This document shows positions 12,830-21,478 of a DNA stretch of 21,478 nt, piece by piece. The stretch covers positions 1 through 21,478 of the forward strand of contig NZ_CAAFRZ010000169.1 of assembly GCF_900765565.1 (NCBI RefSeq), given 5' to 3'. The stretch's first letter is position 1. Each line of letters begins with the position of its first letter. Below the pieces are notes generated by a model. That model worked only from the letters and a program-made list of their open reading frames with translations, did no database searches and was not told the DNA's origin. Source of the stretch: an uncultured Dialister sp. Lineage in GTDB: Bacteria > Bacillota > Negativicutes > Veillonellales > Dialisteraceae. The position numbers and the translations under genes were made by a program.

Positions 12830-15800
12830 ATGCCCAAAAGCAAGATGTTCAGGCCCGTGCAGGTCGGTAAGAAGAAGAGATATACTTACGCCAGGTCACA
12901 GGAAGTCCTGAAAATGCCGCATTTGCTCGACTTGCAGACCCGCTCCTACAAGTGGTTCTGCGACGAAGGGCTGAAGGATGTATTTGCAGATATTTCCCCT
13001 ATTGAGGACAGTGCGCACAAGTGGGCGCTGCACTTCGGGGACTATTATTTCGGCAAGGGCAAGTACAACATTGAGCAGTGCAAGGCGAAGGATGTCAACT
13101 ATTCTGCACCTCTCTACGTGAAGACACGGCTGGAAAACAAGGAAACCGGGGAACTGAAGGAACATGACCTGTTCATGGGAGATTTCCCGATTATGACGGA
13201 CACCGGCACGTTTATCATCAACGGCGCTGAACGTGTCATCGTATCCCAGCTGGTCCGTTCTCCCGGCGTGTACTACAAGAAAGAACGGGACGCATTCGAT
13301 AAGGAAATCTACAGTGCCCAGCTCATTCCGAACCGGGGCGCCTGGATCGAACTGGAATCGGATCCCACAGGCTCCATTTCCGTCCGTATCGACCGGAACC
13401 GCAAGATGCCGGTGACCGTCCTCGTCCGTGCCCTGGGGTACTCTTCCAATGACGATATCCTGGAACTTTTCGACCACGATATCCACATTGAAAAGACCCT
13501 GGAAAAGGATAACACCACAGACCGCAAATCTGCGCTCATCGAAATTTACCACAAGCTGCGTCCTGGCGAACCGGCAACGGAAGAGTCCGGTACCACGCTC
13601 CTGAATAATTTCTTCTACGATCCCCGGCGCTATGACCTGGCTAAGGTAGGCCGGTACAAGATCAACAAGAAGCTGGCCTGGAAGAACCGTCTCCGGGGCC
13701 ACAGGACCGAAGAACCGATTGTCAATAAGGAAACCGGCGAAGTGGTGATCGAAGCGAACAGCATCATCGACGATGAAGCCATTGCCAAGATCGAAGAAAG
13801 CGGCGTATTCTCCTCCTTCGACCAGGTGGAAGTGATGACCCAGAAGGACGACGGTACACCGGTCAAGGTAATCTGCTCTTCCGGCAACCGGGAAGACAAT
13901 TACCGCATCCTGGAACGGTGCGACATTATCGCCTGCATCGATTACCTGCTGAACATGATGCAGGGCTACGGCAGGAGCGATGATATCGACCATCTGGGCA
14001 ACCGCCGCGTCCGCTGCGTTGGGGAACTGCTGCAGAACCAGTTCCGCATCGGTCTCACCCGTATGGAAAGGGTTGTCCGTGAACGGATGACCACCCAGGA
14101 CCAGGACAAGATGACCCCGCAGGCTCTCGTTAATATCCGCCCGGTGGTGGCAGCAATCAAGGAATTCTTCGGATCTTCCCAGCTGTCCCAGTTCATGGAC
14201 CAGACAAACCCGCTGGCTGAACTGACCCATAAGCGCCGTCTGTCCGCCCTGGGCCCCGGAGGCCTGTCCCGTGAACGGGCAGGGTTCGAAGTCCGGGATG
14301 TTCATTATTCCCACTACGGCCGCATGTGCCCGGTAGAAACCCCTGAAGGTCCGAACATCGGCCTGATTTCCTCCCTTTCCAACTACGGTATCATCAACAA
14401 GTACGGCCTCATCGAGACCCCGTACCGGCTGATTGAGAAGAGCGTCAATCCTGACGGCACCAAAGAATACCACGTAACCAACGAAACGAAGTACGTCACC
14501 GCGGATATCGAAGAAGACAAGATCATTGCCCAGGCTTCGGAACCGCTGGATGACGATGGCCATTTCATCCATAAGAACGTAGCCAGCCGCCGGGGCCCGG
14601 ATGTGCTGGAAGCGGAACCGGAAGAAGTGGACCTCATGGACGTATCGCCGAAGCAGGTGGTGTCCATCGGTACATCCCTTATTCCATTCCTGGAACACGA
14701 TGATACGAATCGTGCCCTCATGGGCGCCAACATGCAGCGCCAGGCTGTGCCGCTGCTCCGTCCGGAAGCGCCTCTCGTAGGCACCGGCATGGAATGGGTA
14801 GCGGGCCAGGACTCCGGCGTCTGCATCCTTGCCAAGAGGGGCGGCACCGTAGAGCGGGTCACCGGCCGGCAGATCATTGTCCGCGCGGACAATGGGGAAT
14901 TGGATACCTATGACCTCATTAAGTTCATGCGTTCCAACCAGTCCACCTGTATCAACCAGCGCCCCACCGTATTCAAAGGGGAACGGGTAGAAAAGGGTGA
15001 TACCCTGGCTGACGGCATGGCTACGGACCAGGGCGAACTGGCCCTCGGTCACAACGTGCTCGTTGCCTTCGTATCCTGGGAAGGGTACAACCACGAAGAC
15101 GCCGTCCTCATTTCTGAACGGCTCTGCAAGGATGACCTGTACACTTCCATCCACATTGAAGAATACGAATGCGATGCCCGGGATACAAAACTGGGTGAAG
15201 AAGAAATTACAAGACAGCTCTCTTCGGTTTCCGAAGACGCTGTGAAATACCTGGACGAAAACGGCATCATCATGGTAGGCGCCGACGTCCGTCCGGGAGA
15301 TATTCTCGTCGGCAAGGTAACCCCGAAGGGTGAAACCGAACTGACACCGGAAGAACGGCTCCTCCGCGCTATCTTCGGCGACAAGGAACGGGAAGTAAGA
15401 GATACATCCCTCCGGGTGCCCCATGGTGAATTCGGCAAGGTAGTAGATGTCAAAGTATTTACCCGTGAAAACGGGGACGAACTGGCACCGGGCGTGAATA
15501 AGCTGGTCCGTGTCTACATTGCCCAGAAACGTAAGATCCGTGAAGGGGATAAGATGGCCGGCCGTCACGGCAACAAGTGCGTATGCTCCCGGATTCTCCC
15601 GGTAGAAGATATGCCCTTTACCCCCGATGGCCGTCCGGTGGACCTGGTACTGAACCCCCTGGGCGTACCGTCCCGAATGAATATCGGCCAGATCCTGGAA
15701 ATCCATCTGTCCTGGGCCTGCCACATGCTGGGTGAAGAAATCCGGGATGCCATGGCTAAGGGCGAAGATTCCAAGGAATATAAAGATATGAGAGATCGGC

Positions 15801-16654
15801 TCAAAGAATGCGGCTACGATTTCGACCGGTACGGCATGCCTGAACCTACGGAGTCCGGCATCCACATCGCCACCCCCGTATTCGACGGCTGCCGGGATGA
15901 AGACCTGGCTGCAACACTGAAGGCAGCAGGGCTCCCGGCTAATGCAAAGACCGACCTCTATGATGGCCGTACCGGCGAAAAGCTGGACAACCAGGTCACC
16001 ATCGGCTGGAAATACATGCTGAAACTCCATCATCTGGTTGATGATAAGATCCATGCCCGCTCCACCGGCCCATACTCCCTCGTTACCCAGCAGCCTCTGG
16101 GCGGCAAGGCACAGTTCGGCGGCCAGCGTTTCGGCGAAATGGAAGTCTGGGCACTGGAAGCTTACGGTGCCGCTTACACCCTGCAGGAAATCCTGACCGT
16201 GAAGTCCGATGATGTCATCGGCCGTGTGAAGGCTTACGAAAAGATCGTCAAAGGCGAAAACATTCCGAGCCCCGGCGTTCCGGAATCCTTCAAGGTCCTC
16301 ATGAAGGAACTGCAGTCCATCGGCCTCGATGTCCGTATCCTCAATGAAAACGGGGATGAAGTGGTCCTGAAGGAACTGGATGAAAGCGACCTGGAACAGG
16401 GCTACGGCGGAGATCACTGGCATCGGGAAGTGAAGGAAGCCATGGAAGGGGACTCCGCAGTGACGGACTCCAGAAATGCCATGGAAACATCCATGAACGG
16501 CGGTGAAACGGCCGCAGGCAACGATGTAGCCTCCTTCAACGATACCCTGGAAGCGGAAGCCAATGCTCCCGAAAATGAGGAAGCCGGCTTCAACGAAGCG
16601 AATATGAACGATGAAATGGGCCATACTGACGACAGCAATGGCCAGGATGAATAA
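12830..16654 (+). CDS. rpoB: DNA-directed RNA polymerase subunit beta
   Basis: This is the 1,274-residue catalytic beta subunit of RNA polymerase. The rifampicin-binding cluster runs from [12 protein letters not shown] (F447) to [12 protein letters not shown]. The positions matching E. coli D516, H526 and S531 are D457, H467 and S472, all in the sensitive state. Conserved blocks such as [23 protein letters not shown] and [18 protein letters not shown] are present. After about residue 1190 comes an acidic, Asn- and Glu-rich tail of some 80 residues that I do not recognise as a domain. I chose ATG 12830 ([11 protein letters not shown]) over ATG 12767, because the 21 extra residues would be read through the leader hairpin. 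rpoC follows after 23 bp. Confidence 0.97.
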   Translation: MPKSKMFRPVQVGKKKRYTYARSQEVLKMPHLLDLQTRSYKWFCDEGLKDVFADISPIEDSAHKWALHFGDYYFGKGKYNIEQCKAKDVNYSAPLYVKTRLENKETGELKEHDLFMGDFPIMTDTGTFIINGAERVIVSQLVRSPGVYYKKERDAFDKEIYSAQLIPNRGAWIELESDPTGSISVRIDRNRKMPVTVLVRALGYSSNDDILELFDHDIHIEKTLEKDNTTDRKSALIEIYHKLRPGEPATEESGTTLLNNFFYDPRRYDLAKVGRYKINKKLAWKNRLRGHRTEEPIVNKETGEVVIEANSIIDDEAIAKIEESGVFSSFDQVEVMTQKDDGTPVKVICSSGNREDNYRILERCDIIACIDYLLNMMQGYGRSDDIDHLGNRRVRCVGELLQNQFRIGLTRMERVVRERMTTQDQDKMTPQALVNIRPVVAAIKEFFGSSQLSQFMDQTNPLAELTHKRRLSALGPGGLSRERAGFEVRDVHYSHYGRMCPVETPEGPNIGLISSLSNYGIINKYGLIETPYRLIEKSVNPDGTKEYHVTNETKYVTADIEEDKIIAQASEPLDDDGHFIHKNVASRRGPDVLEAEPEEVDLMDVSPKQVVSIGTSLIPFLEHDDTNRALMGANMQRQAVPLLRPEAPLVGTGMEWVAGQDSGVCILAKRGGTVERVTGRQIIVRADNGELDTYDLIKFMRSNQSTCINQRPTVFKGERVEKGDTLADGMATDQGELALGHNVLVAFVSWEGYNHEDAVLISERLCKDDLYTSIHIEEYECDARDTKLGEEEITRQLSSVSEDAVKYLDENGIIMVGADVRPGDILVGKVTPKGETELTPEERLLRAIFGDKEREVRDTSLRVPHGEFGKVVDVKVFTRENGDELAPGVNKLVRVYIAQKRKIREGDKMAGRHGNKCVCSRILPVEDMPFTPDGRPVDLVLNPLGVPSRMNIGQILEIHLSWACHMLGEEIRDAMAKGEDSKEYKDMRDRLKECGYDFDRYGMPEPTESGIHIATPVFDGCRDEDLAATLKAAGLPANAKTDLYDGRTGEKLDNQVTIGWKYMLKLHHLVDDKIHARSTGPYSLVTQQPLGGKAQFGGQRFGEMEVWALEAYGAAYTLQEILTVKSDDVIGRVKAYEKIVKGENIPSPGVPESFKVLMKELQSIGLDVRILNENGDEVVLKELDESDLEQGYGGDHWHREVKEAMEGDSAVTDSRNAMETSMNGGETAAGNDVASFNDTLEAEANAPENEEAGFNEANMNDEMGHTDDSNGQDE

Positions 16655-16677
16655 GTCCGGAAAGGAGAACTGCTCAA

Positions 16678-19600
16678 TTGTTAGATGTAAACGAATTTGA
16701 TTCCATGAAAATCGGCATCGCCTCTCCGGAAAAGATCCTGGAATGGTCTCACGGTGAAGTGACGAAGCCGGAAACCATCAACTACAGGACACTGAAGGCG
16801 GAAACCGATGGCCTTTTCTGCGAAAAGATTTTCGGACCGACAAAAGACTGGGAATGCAAATGCGGCAAGTACAAGAAGATGCGGTACAGAGGCACCATCT
16901 GCGACAAGTGCGGCGTCGAAGTTACCAGCTCCAAGGTACGCCGTGAACGGATGGGCCATATTGCCCTGGCCTGCCCGGTATCCCATATCTGGTATTTCAA
17001 GGGCACCCCGTCCCGTATCGGCCTGATTCTTGAAATTTCTCCCCGCCAGCTGGAACGGGTCCTCTATTTCGCAGCCTACATCGTCCTGGATCCGGGCTCC
17101 ACGGACCTCCTGAAAAAACAGGTCATGAGCGAGCAGGAATACCAGGAAGCCGTTGCCAAGTACGGCAAGGGCTCCTTCAAGGCCCAGATGGGGGCAGAGG
17201 CTATCCAGAAACTGCTGAAGGAACTGGACCTGCCGAAGCTGGAAGCAGCCCTGAAGAAGGAAATCGCCGAAGGCAGCGGCCAGCGTAAGGTCCGCTGCAT
17301 CCGCCGGCTGGAAGAGGTGGAAGCATTCCTTCATTCCGGAAACAAGCCGGAATGGATGATCCTCACCGTTCTTCCGGTTATCCCGCCGGATCTCCGTCCT
17401 ATGGTGCAGCTGGATGGCGGCCGTTTCGCCACCTCCGACCTGAACGACCTGTACAGAAGGGTCATCAACAGAAATAACCGTCTGAAGAGACTGATGGAAC
17501 TGGGGGCTCCGGAAATCATTATCCGCAACGAAAAGCGTATGCTCCAGGAAGCGGTGGATGCGCTCATCGATAACGGCCGCCGCGGCAGGGCTGTGTCCGG
17601 CCCCGGCAACCGTCCCCTGAAATCCCTGTCCGACATGCTGAAAGGCAAGCAGGGCCGTTTCCGCCAGAACCTCCTCGGTAAACGTGTCGACTATTCCGGC
17701 CGTTCCGTAATCGTCGTAGGTCCTGAACTGAAAATGTACCAGTGCGGCCTGCCGAAGGAAATGGCTATCGAACTGTTCAAGCCCTTCATCATGCATGAAC
17801 TGATCAAGCGGGGCGTGGCGAACAACCTGAAAGCTGCCCGCAAGAAAGTGGACAAGCTGGCTCCGGAAGTGTGGGATGTACTGGGAGACGTGATCAAGGA
17901 ACATCCGGTACTCCTGAACCGTGCGCCTACGCTGCACCGCCTCGGCATCCAGGCCTTCGAACCGATCCTCTGGGAAGGCCGTGCCATCAAGCTGCATCCT
18001 CTCGTATGCCCGGGCTACAACGCCGACTTCGATGGGGACCAGATGGCCTGCCACCTGCCGCTGTCCGTGGAAGCACAGGCAGAAGCAAGAACCCTCATGC
18101 TTTCCATTAACAACATCCTTTCCACAAAGGATGGGAAACCGGTAGCTATTCCTTCCCAGGATATGATCCTCGGATCCTACTACCTCACCATTGTGAATAC
18201 TGCCAACGATGCGAAAGTCGATTTCACACCGGAAGAAAAAGCGGCTAACCCCAATGCGAAGTTCGACCCCATGAAGGAATGGAAAAAGGCGGAAGATGAA
18301 ATGGATACATCCCATCTCCATGCCTATACCGGCTACGATGAAGTGATGCTGGCCTACGCGCTCCATGAAGTGCGGATTCATGATTTCATCAAAGTACGGA
18401 TTCCGAAGGAAGACCGTCCCGATGGATTTAACGATGACGACAAGGACCTTGTTATCACCACCCCGGGCCGTTTGATTTTCAACTACGCCATTCCGCGGGA
18501 ACTGCGGTTCTTCTACAAGCGCCACGAAAAGAGAGTGGGCGAAGATGGCAAGACCTACGAAGTCGTAAACAACGGCCTCGGCATCACCATCGGCAAGAAG
18601 CAGATGGGCAAGCTCGTAAACGACTGCTTCAAGAAGCTGGGCTTCAAAGCTACCGGGGACCTTCTGGACTCCGTGAAGGCCCTGGGCTTCCATTACGCCC
18701 TGGTTTCCGGTATTTCCATCGGCATTTACGATGTAGCCGTACCGCCGGAAAAGGATAAGATCCTGGCCGACGGGGACGCTAAGGTAGAACAGATCAAACG
18801 GTTCTTCCGCCGCGGCCTCATGACCGACGATGAACGGTACAGAAGGGTCGTCGATGTATGGAGTAAGAAGACCGATGAAGTGGGCGCTGCCATGAAGAGT
18901 TCCATGGTGAAGTTCAACCCGCTGACCATGATGGCCCAGTCCGGCGCCCGTGGTAATGATAACCAGATCCGCCAGCTGGCCGGCATGCGCGGCCTCATCG
19001 CCGATACATCCGGTAAGACCGTAGAACTGCCGGTTAAGGCAAACTTCCGCGAAGGCTTGACGGTCCTCGATTACTTCACCTCCTCCCACGGCGCCCGTAA
19101 AGGCCTGGCCGATACGGCTCTCCGTACCGCAGACTCCGGTTACCTCACCCGCCGCCTTGTCGATGTATCCCAGGATGTCATCGTCCGGGAAGAAGACTGC
19201 GACGTACAGGTCCTGAATTTCGACAGGGAACAGAGCATCATCGCTTCCCAGCCGGAAGTAAAGAACCGGATCATGGGCCTGAAGAAGACACTCCTCGGTG
19301 CTGTGCTGGATGAAGATGTACTTGACCGTCGGAACGGGGATATTCTCCTGGTGAAGGGCAAGACCCTGAACGCCGACGATATTACCCTCCTGAACCACCA
19401 CCTGGTGGAAGAAGTGAAGGTCATCATTCCTTCCGCAGAAGGGGAAGAAGCAGAACAGCAGAAGACTTTCAACCTGGGCACTGCCGATGCGGTGAAGGAA
19501 TACAACCGGGCCATGAGACACCATCTCACTGTCCACTTCGCCGGCAAGAAACTGGAAGAAGATGTGTATGACCGCAAGGGCAATCTCATCCTCCCGGCAG

Positions 19601-20844
19601 GCACGGAAATCAACGCGGAAACCACGGAGACTATCCTCGCCCACGATATCCCGGTCATCAAAGTCCGCATGGACGAGATGGAAGGGGTAGAAGTCAGCAA
19701 GATCGAAGAAAACGGACAGCCCATCGAATCCCTGGCAGACCGCATTGCCGGCCGCTGCCCGCTGGAAGATGTGGTGAACCCGAAGACCGGCGAAGTCATT
19801 GCGAAGAAGAATGAAGAAATCAGCGATGACCAGGCCGCAGAAATTGAAAAGTACTATGACAAGCTGAAGGTCCGTTCCATCCTCACCTGCCGCTCCGCCC
19901 ACGGCGTATGCGCCAAGTGCTATGGCCGTAACCTGGCCACCGGCCGTCACGTAGAAATCGGTGAAGCCGTAGGTATCATTGCAGCCCAGTCCATCGGCGA
20001 ACCGGGCACCCAGCTCACCATGCGTACATTCCATACCGGCGGCGTTGCATCGGCCGAAGATATTACACAGGGTCTTCCCCGTGTCGAAGAATTGTTCGAA
20101 GCCCGCAAACCGAAGGGCAATGCCATCATTTCCCGGATTGCCGGCACCGTAGCCATTACCACGGCAGAAGACAACCCGAACGTCAAGGTCATTACCATTA
20201 CCAATGACAATGAGACGGAAAGCGAAAAGATTCCGGTGGCCAAGAAGATTTCCGTTGTAGACGGACAGCACATCGAAGCGGGCACCCGTCTTTTCGAAGG
20301 TAACATCAACCCCCACGACATCCTGGCAGTTCTCGGCGTACAGGCTACCCAGAACTACATCGTCAAGGAAGTCCAGAAGGTATACCGCAGCCAGGGCGTT
20401 GAAATCAATGATAAACACATTGAAATCATCGTTCACCAGATGCTCCGCAAGATCAAGATCATCGATCCCGGCGACTCCGGCTGGCTCCCGGGAGAAACGG
20501 TGGATATCGTTGCTTACCGCTGCACCAATGAACGTCTCGACGACGAAGGCAGGAAGAAAGCGGTTGGCGAAAACCTGCTCCTCGGCACCACGAAGGCAGC
20601 CCTCGCTACGGACTCCTTCCTCTCCGCTGCATCCTTCCAGGAAACCACAAGGGTCCTCACGGAAGCAGCCATCAAGGGCAAGGAAGATCCGCTGCTGGGC
20701 CTGAAGGAAAATGTCATCATCGGCAAACTCATTCCGGCCGGCACCGGCATGTCCCGTTACCGCAAGCTGAAAGTGGTTCACAACGCAGAACCGCCGGCAG
20801 CTCCGGAAGCGGAAACACCGGCTCCTGTAGAAAAAGCGGAATAA
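16678..20844 (+). CDS. rpoC: DNA-directed RNA polymerase subunit beta' with an internal insertion
   Basis: This is the 1,388-residue beta' subunit. It starts with TTG, as [19 protein letters not shown] matches the usual Firmicute start; AAAGGAG lies 10 nt upstream. The zinc-1 ligands are C60, C62, C75 and C78. The catalytic motif NADFDGD is at 448-454 (D450, D452, D454). The zinc-2 ligands are C841, C1071, C1078 and C1081. In E. coli the first two of these (C814, C888) are 74 residues apart; here they are 230 apart. The extra sequence contains two further versions of the module that normally precedes the second cysteine (880-918 and 962-998, native copy 1031-1068). The C-terminus is a short Pro/Ala/Glu tail. 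No codon except Leu2 is TTA, CTA or TCA. Confidence 0.97.
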   Translation: MLDVNEFDSMKIGIASPEKILEWSHGEVTKPETINYRTLKAETDGLFCEKIFGPTKDWECKCGKYKKMRYRGTICDKCGVEVTSSKVRRERMGHIALACPVSHIWYFKGTPSRIGLILEISPRQLERVLYFAAYIVLDPGSTDLLKKQVMSEQEYQEAVAKYGKGSFKAQMGAEAIQKLLKELDLPKLEAALKKEIAEGSGQRKVRCIRRLEEVEAFLHSGNKPEWMILTVLPVIPPDLRPMVQLDGGRFATSDLNDLYRRVINRNNRLKRLMELGAPEIIIRNEKRMLQEAVDALIDNGRRGRAVSGPGNRPLKSLSDMLKGKQGRFRQNLLGKRVDYSGRSVIVVGPELKMYQCGLPKEMAIELFKPFIMHELIKRGVANNLKAARKKVDKLAPEVWDVLGDVIKEHPVLLNRAPTLHRLGIQAFEPILWEGRAIKLHPLVCPGYNADFDGDQMACHLPLSVEAQAEARTLMLSINNILSTKDGKPVAIPSQDMILGSYYLTIVNTANDAKVDFTPEEKAANPNAKFDPMKEWKKAEDEMDTSHLHAYTGYDEVMLAYALHEVRIHDFIKVRIPKEDRPDGFNDDDKDLVITTPGRLIFNYAIPRELRFFYKRHEKRVGEDGKTYEVVNNGLGITIGKKQMGKLVNDCFKKLGFKATGDLLDSVKALGFHYALVSGISIGIYDVAVPPEKDKILADGDAKVEQIKRFFRRGLMTDDERYRRVVDVWSKKTDEVGAAMKSSMVKFNPLTMMAQSGARGNDNQIRQLAGMRGLIADTSGKTVELPVKANFREGLTVLDYFTSSHGARKGLADTALRTADSGYLTRRLVDVSQDVIVREEDCDVQVLNFDREQSIIASQPEVKNRIMGLKKTLLGAVLDEDVLDRRNGDILLVKGKTLNADDITLLNHHLVEEVKVIIPSAEGEEAEQQKTFNLGTADAVKEYNRAMRHHLTVHFAGKKLEEDVYDRKGNLILPAGTEINAETTETILAHDIPVIKVRMDEMEGVEVSKIEENGQPIESLADRIAGRCPLEDVVNPKTGEVIAKKNEEISDDQAAEIEKYYDKLKVRSILTCRSAHGVCAKCYGRNLATGRHVEIGEAVGIIAAQSIGEPGTQLTMRTFHTGGVASAEDITQGLPRVEELFEARKPKGNAIISRIAGTVAITTAEDNPNVKVITITNDNETESEKIPVAKKISVVDGQHIEAGTRLFEGNINPHDILAVLGVQATQNYIVKEVQKVYRSQGVEINDKHIEIIVHQMLRKIKIIDPGDSGWLPGETVDIVAYRCTNERLDDEGRKKAVGENLLLGTTKAALATDSFLSAASFQETTRVLTEAAIKGKEDPLLGLKENVIIGKLIPAGTGMSRYRKLKVVHNAEPPAAPEAETPAPVEKAE

Positions 20845-20855
20845 TCGCAGCATAT

Positions 20856-20884
20856 AAAAACAGCTCCCATTGGGGGCTGTTTTT
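20856..20884 (+). terminator. Rho-independent terminator of rpoBC
   Basis: CAGCTCCC (20861-20868) pairs with GGGGGCTG (20872-20879) around a 3-nt loop, flanked by an A run and a T run. It begins 11 bp after the rpoC stop, so no ribosomal protein gene is co-transcribed downstream. Confidence 0.9.
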
Positions 20885-20912
20885 ACGTGGGGATTTCGAG
20901 GCAGGCGGTTGG

Positions 20913-20994
20913 AGTCACCAGCATGGGGCTTCTAGCTTCTAGCTGCTAGCAGTTAGGAAAGCCGGTCAGCCTGCGGCGAGGATCTAAGGTGACT
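20913..20994 (-). repeat. Family A repeat, copy A6
   Basis: This 82-bp copy has the core GGGGCTTCTAGCTTCTAGCT and inverted ends AGTCACC (20913-20919) and GGTGACT (20988-20994). Its ends differ from those of A1 and A2, but the two ends remain complementary to each other. Confidence 0.65.
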
Positions 20995-21029
20995 GTGGTG
21001 ATTAGCGGTGAAGCCACAAAAAGGAATAA

Positions 21030-21097
21030 CCCTCCCTTGCTCGCAAGGGAGGGGGGACCGCGCCAGCGGTGGGTGGGTTCGCCGCGTAAGGGGCGGG
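21030..21097 (+). repeat. Family B repeat, copy B2
   Basis: The palindrome CCCTCCCTTG/CAAGGGAGGG (21030-21053, TCG-centred) is followed by ACCGCGCCAGCGGT (21057-21070) and a GGTTCGCCGC segment. The order matches copy B1 near 10129, with compensating changes in stems and different loops. Confidence 0.6.
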
Positions 21098-21117
21098 TTA
21101 TTCGTGGAAAACATGCA

Positions 21118-21160
21118 GGAGCGACTTTAGCGGGAGCCCCGCACCGCCCGCTGCGGCGCC
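21118..21160 (+). repeat. Family C repeat, copy C2
   Basis: GGAGCGACTTTAGCGGGAGC and the following CCC match 8775-8797 at about 20 of 23 positions. It is followed by a GC-rich stretch, as at the first copy. Confidence 0.5.
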
Positions 21161-21255
21161 AGCTCATCCTACGGGAAAGGGATCACTACGATTCGTGAGT
21201 CGCTGATAGCCGTGCTGTAGGGATCCCAGGCCGAAATTCATATTCTTCCTTAAGC

Positions 21256-21295
21256 CCAGGCGGAGCCTTAGCCCCGGCCGCAGGCCGTCGCCTGG
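21256..21295. repeat. GC-rich palindrome
   Basis: CCAGGCG (21256-21262) and CGCCTGG (21289-21295) form an outer stem enclosing GGCC-GCA-GGCC (21276-21286). No T run follows, so it is not a simple terminator. It is another intergenic hairpin in a gene-free region (20885-21478). Confidence 0.4.
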
Positions 21296-21317
21296 CGAAG
21301 CCGATCACACATTCCTA

Positions 21318-21478
21318 GGGAAGCACTGATTAAATCGTTGTCAGATTTCATTCTTGGATTTTTATGCAATGCGAGGAATAACTCGACGCAAATAGCGAGC
21401 TATTTAAGGAGAGTTATGACGAAGCAGTGCATAAAAATCCTTATGAAATCTGACTCTGCGAATTAATCAGCGCTTCCC
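21318..21478. mobile_element. MITE-like palindromic element with ~67-bp inverted arms
   Basis: The 161-bp stretch starts with GGGAAGCACTGATTAA and ends with TTAATCAGCGCTTCCC. The arms (about 21318-21384 and 21411-21478) are complementary over most of their length, and the centre is a perfect hairpin AAATAG-CGAG-CTATTT (21390-21405). There is no transposase and no long reading frame, so it would be non-autonomous. The right flank is outside the window, so a target duplication cannot be tested. No IS family is assigned. Confidence 0.6.

Noticed and set aside
16681..20853. 1,390-codon open frame opposite rpoC, and 1,242 codons opposite rpoB
   Set aside because: Both are codon-aligned shadows of highly biased polymerase genes; no start signals or protein family were recognised.
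1..21478. GCTTCCC at the very start and at the very end of the window, as if both ends lie in the same repeat
   Set aside because: The match is only 7 bp, and the left end is better explained as the flank of repeat A1, which aligns with the flank of A2.

Overview
The window is chromosomal DNA from a moderately GC-rich Firmicute. Gene content and order, protein style and an enlarged RpoC suggest the Negativicutes (Veillonellales; Dialister is a guess). That placement is an inference from the proteins; no 16S or other marker is present. All protein-coding genes found are housekeeping types. No phage, toxin-antitoxin, CRISPR, defence or secretion locus was found.

Layout. (1) 1-2200: a DEAD-box RNA helicase with its own promoter, a folded ~190-nt leader and a strong terminator, bracketed by ~130-bp inverted copies of a dispersed repeat. 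(2) 2230-3500: a glutaredoxin-like protein and a SAM methyltransferase, each followed by a terminator. (3) 3536-5475 on the minus strand: glutamine-dependent NAD+ synthetase with a good promoter. (4) 5500-5700: two more repeat copies. (5) 5828-8689: a tight run of radical SAM protein (YhcC/YtqA type), phoH, ybeY and cdd. (6) era at 9127-10032 with repeat-rich intergenic DNA on both sides. (7) 10423-12428: a CBS/CorC-type membrane protein overlapping recO. (8) 12655-20884: rpoB and rpoC with their own promoter, leader hairpin and terminator. (9) 20885-21478: no gene, only repeats, ending in a 161-bp palindromic MITE-like element.

The phoH-ybeY-cdd-era-recO series is the familiar Firmicute ribosome-maturation and repair cluster, here without dgkA and with a CBS protein placed before recO. 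rpoBC stands outside its usual setting: neither rplJL before it nor rpsL/rpsG after it is present.

Most worth a second look: three tandem versions of one module inside RpoC, spreading the zinc-2 ligands about 150 residues further apart than usual; two genes (phoH and the CBS protein) whose conserved N-termini have no ATG, GTG or TTG start; structured leaders before the helicase and rpoB; and several families of short palindromic intergenic repeats.
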